This document shows, one piece after another, positions 56,447-64,000 of a DNA stretch of 64,000 nt. Origin of the DNA: Solen grandis. Its lineage: Eukaryota; Mollusca; Bivalvia; Adapedonta; Solenidae. The position numbers were made by a program, and so were the translations under genes. The DNA lies in contig CM037787.1 of the NCBI GenBank assembly GCA_021229015.1, forward strand, positions 40,480,629 to 40,544,628, given 5' to 3'. The notes under the pieces were generated by a model. That model saw only the letters and a program-made list of their open reading frames with translations, was not told where the DNA came from and did no database searches. Each line of letters opens with the position of its first letter. Within the stretch, counting starts at the first letter, position 1.

Positions 56447-59344
56447 TCAAAATGGTTTTAATTTCTTGTCTTTAAAGAGGACTAAAATAATGAAAGACTT
56501 TACATATCTATCTATAATATCATTAAAGACCCTGCTTTCATTTTTTTTTCTTCAAAAAGTAATTTATTTCTGTGTGTGTTTTAATAATATTTAATTTCTT
56601 ATTTTTCCTTTTAAAGTCATGATAGAAGTCATTAACTCATCTACAGAGTATCATATGATGCTTTAATAGTGGCTGTTTGGCATCATGTCAATCATTCCAA
56701 GCTACATAAATACATATATTGTGAACATGAATACATGACTTATCACAGATGTTTATTTATATATCTAGAGTATATAGAGGAGAAACATTAACAAACAACA
56801 AAGAAAGCAATAACAAAAACAATTAGCATTTTGTTTCCACAAAAACATGTTTTCCCCGTAACAATCTGTCATGGAGGAGTTAACAAATGTCAAACTTGAC
56901 CTTTCTTAGTGACATACATCATTAAGTCACATGAGTGAAACCATTCCTCTGCACGCCATCTCATTGCAGTCGACCTTTGTAAAGCAATCAAAATGTGACT
57001 AGTGGTTCAGGAGAATATGAAATACTGGCATGTTTAGCGATGAACAGACGAACGGACGGACACACAGAACACACTACTCAACCAAATGCAATATGCCTTG
57101 CACCCTCCTGTAAGTATGGAGAAGAGCATAGAACTTCTGAAAGTGAACTTATGTATTGCACATAATTATTTTACCACACAGTGTTCCATCAGATATGCTG
57201 AAATTTGATCTTTGGTCAAAAAGTTATTTTTCATATTAAAGAAATTCAACAAAACCAAAACAAATAAATGAATCATAAGACTCACACTGAGGCATGAAAG
57301 CCATTACCTATAAATATGGCTGCTAAAGTGTTTACAAGCAAATGTGAATAAAGATGAAAGAAAAATAAAAGTGCTACCGTGTTAAAAACACACCTTTAAT
57401 TCAGTAAAAAAACTTCCCCAATATTGGTTTATTCCAACACCATACCTTTAAACAACATCAACAACATTGTTAACCCCAAACCACCCATTTTAACAACATC
57501 AATAACAGCTGTATGGGAACATAAAAGCAAGCTACTGACGTTTATTCCGTACTGAACTGTTCCTTGCATCACTCAGGTTCCATGAACTTTGGACTACATA
57601 AAAGATATATATTTATGTTCAGTTTTTTATTAAAGATAAAATGATCTTTTTAGCAAGGACATTAAAACTTTTAATCTCTCAGCACATAGATGGTATATAA
57701 TGATACTTCGGATCATTTGTTTGAAATTTATTCAGTTCAAAATAGATACCACAGTATATAAAGATATGGACAATCACACAATAAATGCATAGCCAGGTTC
57801 GATTTCATACAAGCATACAAATTATATTCTGCCCTTAATAACCTTAATTATTTCCAATTAAAAATAATAAAGTAATATAAAAATAACTTTACACTTTTAA
57901 TTAATCATTTCATGATACATTTCCACAATCAATTTTTGGCATTCTGTGTAAATCCTTGTATATTTAACAAACCAAAAATGGATACTGATGAATCAAATAC
58001 CTGGTACGTCATTTCCACCAAATTTTGTTAAGAGCCAGGAATTCCTCAATCTCACAACAGATTTAGGATTCATGACATTACCCTCCTTCATTCTGTTTTG
58101 GTTTCAAACGGAGGTACTATTTTTTTACCACTACACTTCATTTAAGAATTTTGAGTGATTTAAACTCTGTCATTCTGGATCAACCTTCAAACCCTTGCAC
58201 TATTTTCTTATGACTTTATTGTAGTCAACAGCCTAATAACCTGTCCAGTTTTTATTGTGAAAATTAAAGCTACCCTTTCACCTACTGCTAACCCTTTTAC
58301 CTTTTTTCCATTCATGGCTTAAACAGTATCACAAACTGAAGTGTTGTTTTATATAAACCACCAGAGGGACAATTTTGATCACATGATATCAGAGTTTAGC
58401 TATTGGATTATCTGATCAATTAATTTAAATATTTGTAAACACTGGAAGAAAATGTCTACCAGTATTGACTGAATGGCTTCCTATTTACAAAACATTAGAA
58501 AACTATATAAAATAATCTTATTTTGAATGATATAAAAAAGTAGCAGTTACATTCTTGAAACTGTACATTCTCAATTTAAATAGATGCACCAAAACTACCA
58601 GTACATTACATTAATTAGGGTTTTCAAGTGGTTTTATTTTGGATCCAGTCAGTTCCATGTAACATCTGTGTGAAATAAGTCCACACTCTATGACATGAAT
58701 CAAGAAGCAAGTTGGATTCTTAAACAGGATTTGCACAACAAATACCAAACCAATAATGAATACCAGATGACATCTACCGGTATCAGTAAGCGATAATTAT
58801 AAAAAGCTATAAGCTACACATAACAATATCACAAATTACATGACCGGGTCCCTTATAAGATATGATATTATTTCTCGATACCATGGTACTGTTTGACAAT
58901 CAAGGCTTAAATTTTCAAAATACTATAAAATCTTCTTTTTTTTTTCTCTTTTTTTTTTGACAATAAGTCTGTGGAAAAGATATCATCGTGGACTAACATT
59001 ATATATATTTACTTATTCATGTTCCAGAAATGCATGGTCCACATATATCATGAAAGACTTTTGAAGGGTCGATTTTCATGGCTACTGCATCATGAAATCA
59101 ACCAAAATTTATACCCTCGCTTGTTTTTACAGTATTTTGGTTCATCCGATTATATTTATCCAATTCAATGAAGCCTAAAATCTGCCCTGATTCTACTGGG
59201 TACTAGCAAGTACATGTACCATATTTTACTTCATTTAACTTGAACTTGTATATAAATAAAGCAGCATTTAGCAAAGCTGAGAACCAAACCAGGTTAATAA
59301 ATCATTACTGGTTTCTGATTCATTCAGAGTTAATATAACATCCC
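56447..59344. other. Intergenic, no gene seen
   Basis: AT-rich sequence. About 57030-57080 carries GACGAACGGACGGACAC and CAATATGCC, the end of a repeat resembling family C. Otherwise no repeat or exon could be supported. Confidence 0.4.
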
Positions 59345-59350
59345 TTTATT
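59345..59350 (-). terminator. Poly(A) signal AATAAA of the ZDHHC23-like gene
   Basis: AATAAA on the minus strand, about 52 bp beyond the stop codon at 59402-59404. Confidence 0.45.
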
Positions 59351-59401
59351 ATGGTTCCAGGTCCAGTATAAAGCCATCCTATTTTTTTCTTCTGTTTTTC
59401 A

Positions 59402-62400
59402 TCAAACTATTTCATAACTGTTCCAGATTCTGCGCTTCAACCAGAAGTCCAGCCAGTTCTGAACAAAACCTCTGTTGTATGGGTTGTCATCAACAAACAG
59501 AACAAATTTTGTGCGGCCTTGCACGGAGGCCGCATGTAGTTCTTGTGATGTCACGTTTTGAGATATGAGGAAAAACTGGTGAACAAGTCCGATACACATG
59601 ATGCTGGTTACCATGGCAACATACCACGCGCCCGCATAACACAGTCCCCACCTGAAAAATACACACAGACATTGTGACATTACAATATAACATAAGTAAT
59701 GATTTTCTTTACTTCATGTTTTTCAAACGATTTTAGATTCCTGAGTGATGTAATGAGGCACATTTCAGCAATAGATTAGTGCATGTTTTATGTCCTTCTT
59801 TTATATCATCACTACAGAAAATACAAGTTGCAAGTAGGGGTCTTCATGTGAAAAATTAAAATGATGTAATACGAAGTTTTATATACGAGATATTCTCAAA
59901 GTCCTCAAGTATACCTGGTAAAATGGTGTTGCACCTGTTCGATGTTTTCTACAAAATGGATATAAATTTACTCTGTTTAACACTACCAACAACAGAATGG
60001 TCCAAGTAATCATCCTCAAATTACAAACTTACTTATTTAATATGAGGAAAAACAATAAAAAAGTTTTTTACATCGATTACAAATCAAGTTAACATACTGA
60101 TCACTCTCAATGGCTCTTATGGCTGCATATTTGGTCATTATTGTGGGAGGAAACCGGAGGGCCCGGAGAAAACCCATGTGACTGGACGGGTGACCATTAT
60201 ACTCTCTCATATATGTGACCAAGAATCGAACCCGGGACAGACTGGTGAGAAGCAAGGCGTGTTACCACTATGCTATCCAGGCACCAAAACAATGCTGATG
60301 ACTGTTTAATTATGTCCATTGTTGAAGGTGAAAAATAACCAATTAAAATAAATAACAAGAGGGCAAAGATGGCCCTATATTGCTAACCTGAGTACTACTG
60401 CTCATAAAGATAAGCTGAATACTGTAAAAACAGAAAGAAATTAGGCATTTCTTTTTTAAGTTTAAAAACTTAGGTTTTTAAGCCATAATTCAAGATATAT
60501 TTTTGTGATGTCAGTGAAAATCTAAGCAGGATGCACATCTACCCATTAAAGTAATGACATTGACCAAGTTTTGAAAAGATTCATTCAGAAACGTAGGAGG
60601 AGTTGCGTTCACAAGATATGGACGTACTGACGTACGGACGGACAGACAGAGAAGATGACGCAAATATATGACCGCCTCTGGCGGCGTATAAAAATTGAAA
60701 TCATAAAAAGCTTTGAGATGAATTTAGAAAGGATAAGAAAAAGGTTAACATTATGGGAAATAGAGAGAAAGTTGATAAAATTCAAGATGTCCATGCCTTT
60801 TGCAAGAGTCACTTGATCAATCAAAAATGAGCATTTATTTTTGGCTTATGATATTGGAATTTTTAGACACATTGCTTACTTGTAATCCCGGTATGCAACA
60901 TACAGAGGACAGGTGACATCATGTGGCCATATGGGGTCGCACACAGAACAAAGGGTCGTGTAGCTACCATAGTAACCAGTGAAGACAAACACACACATGG
61001 CCAACAGGAAGGATCGGTGATTTTCAACTCCTATGCAGCTGTCGATCCTGTGGACACATAATCATAAACGTATAATGTCCAGGAATTTTGGACGAATACC
61101 ATATAACTGTTGTTTTTTTCTGCGGCAATGTATTATTTGCTGAATTTGCGGATGCTAACAGACCGCAAAAATTAAATGCACAGATTATACATTTTTCCTC
61201 CTAGTCATCTGACAGTACAGTCTCTCCACTTCCCCTAAATCATCTTTAACAGCACTTATGATGCGTTATGCTGAATTTGTAGCGATACACCTGTGTTTGT
61301 GTATGAGTGAAATGACACAATACAATCATCATACAGCGCATCTGAAAGGGTTTGCTAGACCAAAATGGACCTTTATCGGAGGTTTATCATCATGCAAGAT
61401 ATCGGACTGCAATAACATGGCCACCAGGGGCAGGGCTAATTTGCCTTATATATATATATGGTGAAAACTTTTAACAACAACTCCACTGAAACCACTGGAC
61501 AGAATTTGATTAAACTTGGCAGGGATGATATTTTGGTAAATCTTCACAAAAGTGGTTAAAATAAACTTGATCCATGTAGAACTCTGGTTGTCATGGCAAT
61601 GGAAAAAAATGAAAACTTTAAAAATCATCTCCTTCAAAACAACTGGCCAGATTTCAAAATGTTTTATTACAGATGTTCCTTGGGTAACCCCCTACCAAGA
61701 TAGCTAAAATTATTTTGATCCGTAAAAAACATGGCCGCCAGGGGCAATATATATATATCAAATTCTGTCCAGTGGTTTCAGAGGAGAGTGAAAACTCTAA
61801 ACGACATCTCCTCTGAAACCACTGGACAGAATTTGATTAAATTTGTTATTTTTTATAGTAAAGCAAAGGCATATCAATGGTTCCTAATTTTTTTCAGAAA
61901 AATCAGGGGGGCAGTCAATCTTAATAACCCTTTCATTCAGGAATATTCATGTACAAATTTATGACTTGATGAATGGAATATTCATGTACAAATTTATGAC
62001 TTGAACAACAGAATTTTCTTTGCTGTGCAGACTATGAAGAATCTAAACACAATGTTGTATGCAAAATAGAGAAGACCATGATCAGACAGCTCCCAAGTCT
62101 GCTCCATTTGCCAATGCATAAAAAACACATTTATATAAAGTAATGGGTGAATAAACAGCCATGATCTGCACACAGTGATTCAGCCTCACCAGGTTTCTGA
62201 GTGTGTCATTAATGGTGATCAATCAGCAAGCTGTTACATGTACCACCAGCACACCAGATGTATAGCTCTATGTAATGAGATGTACATGAATATACACGTT
62301 CAGCTCTGAACATATGCAAAGTTTATCATAAAATCTGTACTGTATGTATACATATGCATCAGGACTATTTTGAAACACACACACAAACAAGGAAACAAAT

Positions 62401-63340
62401 AGTAAGAGTTTTGCAAACTTTATCCAACATAGAATGAAGTGGAATGGACCTTTCCCATGATTACAGATACAGCTTATCTGAATTATATAATAAATTATCC
62501 AACATCTACATTTGGATATCATGTGAGCAATGGTTGACCTGCTTTACTCAAAAGAACACATGGGTGTAAGCAGCTGACAATGTCATGAAAGGGAGACAAT
62601 CCCTTACCAACTCTTAATGCACTTTTCCAGTTTTTAGCAGACTGAGAGGGAATTTCAGCCCTGTCTTTTCTACCCATGGCTAGGTTACCTGCTCATAAAT
62701 AGTATCACAAACAAAAACATATGTTCTTTTGTTTAAACCAGGTCAACCTGTGACTACCATTTATTGCAATGTAGCTATTGGATAGTCAATACCAAAACAT
62801 CTGTATACACATGAAAGCTCCATAATGGGGCTTATTCATAGACAAAAATTGGCAAAAAAATATGTACTGTTGCTGAAACTACCTGCATTTTGCAATTATG
62901 ACATTAAAACTGAGATTTTCCTCAACTCGAAATTTTATATTACTGTAATTTTGAAATTTTAAAGAAATCTAGACAATTTTCTGTAAAAATAACATACATT
63001 TATATGCAAAATTTCTTTTCCCTGGATAATCAATAAACCAGTTCTAAAACTTAAAAATTTTGAGCTGAAGAAGAATAACAAATGAGAATGTTTCTTGAAA
63101 TGTAGGCCTGGAGCCAGCATGTCAATTAACCCAGATCTGGGCCCAGCTACATGCCTGATGACCCTTTCCAAAACCAGCCTTACCAGACACAATGGTGGTC
63201 CCTGGCACGAACACACACACCACACACGGAGCAATGTCCTGCTCTGTCTGGTTTGTCCATCCCACATTTATCACACCAGTCGCCATGGTGACCAGACAAC
63301 TGATCTCTCTCACAAGGGTCAGGCTTTGAGGGATCTGACT
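59402..63340 (-). CDS. ZDHHC23: ZDHHC23-like palmitoyltransferase, 5' part off the window
   Basis: It transfers palmitate to cysteines of membrane proteins. The three last exons are 63340-63184, 61047-60880 and 59651-59402 (acceptors TTTCCAG, TCCACAG, TTTTTCAG; donors GTAAGG, GTAAGC), and phases agree. Together they give about 190 residues. Exon one encodes the cysteine-rich domain: [19 protein letters not shown] and RARDHHCVW, with the catalytic DHHC intact. Exon two has [17 protein letters not shown] and a membrane span. Exon three has further hydrophobic spans, [10 protein letters not shown] (the TTxE-like site) and [17 protein letters not shown]. The last motif and the IDSCIGE/V-NH block match ZDHHC23 best. 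The coding frame of the first exon is not the longest frame there; splice phase fixes it. N-terminal exons lie beyond 64000. Confidence 0.88.
60060..60290 (-). repeat. tRNA-derived SINE in ZDHHC23-like intron
   Basis: On the minus strand it begins GATAGCATAGTGGTAACACG (A box) and has CCCGGGTTCGATTCTTGG (B box). A conserved middle follows: GGGTTTTCTCCGGGCCC and TCCGGTTTCCTCCCAC. The tRNA part has no acceptor stem. Confidence 0.8.
60354..60690 (+). repeat. Short family D-like repeat
   Basis: It begins AACAAGAGGGCAAAGATGGC and CCTGAGTACTACTGCTC. It ends with TACGGACGGACAGACAG and CGCCTCTGGCGGCGTAT. It is intronic. Confidence 0.6.
61400..61850 (-). repeat. Family D fragments, rearranged into an inverted pair
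   Basis: Words ACATGGCCACCAGGGGC, GGACAGAATTTGATTAAAC and CTCTGGTTGTCATGGCAATG are shared with the units at 22.6-24.3 kb in reverse orientation. The right part contains two inverted copies of one segment around a 21-nt loop (61757-61837). Confidence 0.7.
61925..62152 (+). mobile_element. TTAA-B element with a short internal duplication
   Basis: It begins AACCCTTTCATTCAGG and AATATTCATGTACAAATT. The segment with ATTCATGTACAAATTTATG and ACTTGA is present twice in tandem (about 61942 and 61978). It ends near AAAGTAATGGGTGAAT. It is intronic. Confidence 0.7.
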
Positions 63341-64000
63341 CTGGAAATGATAGTCATTCATCCATATAAGTCAGACAAGTAAACATTTCATATATTAACA
63401 TATGCACCACAGACATTGTATACAAATGAATCTTATGAAAATGTTCTGGAAAAAAAAATTAAAACAGCTCTTCATGTTAGCTCCAATTATCTATGTTATG
63501 AAGATTTGACAACATTCCTTGAAAGGTCATCTAAGTTACCTTCAAAATTAAAAAAAACTTATGTCTGAAAAATGAAAACATCAGTTTACTACGGTTGATT
63601 TGCAAATATTCACAATGTTATACCCAAGCTTTTTGAAAGCAACAATTTAATTTGCTAACCAAAGGTCAATTTAAGTCAATCTTTCATGTGCTGTCATCAA
63701 ATCCTACCTAGAGAGTGTTAGTTAGGATATGATTTTAATGAGACTGAAGAAAAAAGATATTCAACATCAACTTCTGCTGCATTTATCACTTTCAGCATAC
63801 CATCCGGTATCTACGGGTATTTTTAACATCATTTTATTACAAGACCTACATATGTTTGTATCCAGGGTTCTCATTAACTTGGAGTCATGGTCTCCAATGA
63901 TTGGGAAAAAGACTCATGTTCTCCTGGGCTGCTCCTTTATGAATATATATAGGAGGACTCCCAATATTTTAGGATATCTTTGTAGAGGACCCTGGTGTCA
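63341..64000. other. Intron sequence of the ZDHHC23-like gene
   Basis: This lies upstream of the first visible exon on the minus strand. No further exon is recognised before the window ends. Confidence 0.4.

Noticed and set aside
63122..63361. 79-codon minus frame beginning [12 protein letters not shown]
   Set aside because: It is the wrong frame of the DHHC exon; the neighbouring frame holds the cysteine-rich domain and matches the splice phase.

Overview
The window looks like nuclear genomic DNA of a bivalve mollusc, probably a heterodont clam. Genes are split by long introns with GT/AG sites. They encode typical animal proteins, including an NR5B nuclear receptor of the protostome type. 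Most other sequence is AT-rich and filled with short non-autonomous transposons and tRNA-derived SINEs. Two 100-N blocks (6247-6346 and 56347-56446) mark scaffold joins. Species is not determined from the sequence.

Five protein genes or gene parts can be supported. (1) A FAM78-family gene on the minus strand (exons at 8518-8325, 7283-7170 and 6596-6415), whose last part is missing next to the first gap. (2) A two-exon phospholipid phosphatase 6-like membrane enzyme on the plus strand (9715-10018, 10636-11018). (3) An NR5B/DHR39-type nuclear receptor on the minus strand in five exons (38183 down to 30684), about 748 residues once two one-base reading-frame slips are allowed for. (4) The transmembrane and cytoplasmic end of a cation-dependent mannose-6-phosphate-receptor-like protein on the plus strand (43579-43645, 45073-45242); its luminal domain was not found. 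(5) The 3' three exons of a ZDHHC23-like palmitoyltransferase on the minus strand (63340 down to 59402), which runs off the right edge. A dead mariner transposase lies at 18823-19996.

The repeat content is the most structured part. Two families of roughly 210-310 bp elements end in TTAACCCTTT and share most of one terminus, and one of them carries a near-perfect 33-nt palindrome. Copies sit at 11.0, 12.6, 16.4, 24.4, 43.7, 44.4, 45.9, 46.9, 53.1-55.9 and 61.9 kb. Several elements are inserted in one another, and other copies in the same window give the uninterrupted sequence: a SINE inside a C-type repeat inside a TIR element at 4.0-5.3 kb, and a 789-bp TA-flanked element inside a tandem-unit repeat at 23.2-24.0 kb. 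A G-run minisatellite (39.9-40.4 kb) lies upstream of the receptor's first coding exon, probably in its 5' intron.

The genes do not form a pathway; they are ordinary neighbours. No bacterial-style operon, CRISPR array, rRNA gene or convincing functional tRNA gene was seen. Stretches without a call are AT-rich intergenic or intronic DNA with only stop-interrupted chance reading frames.
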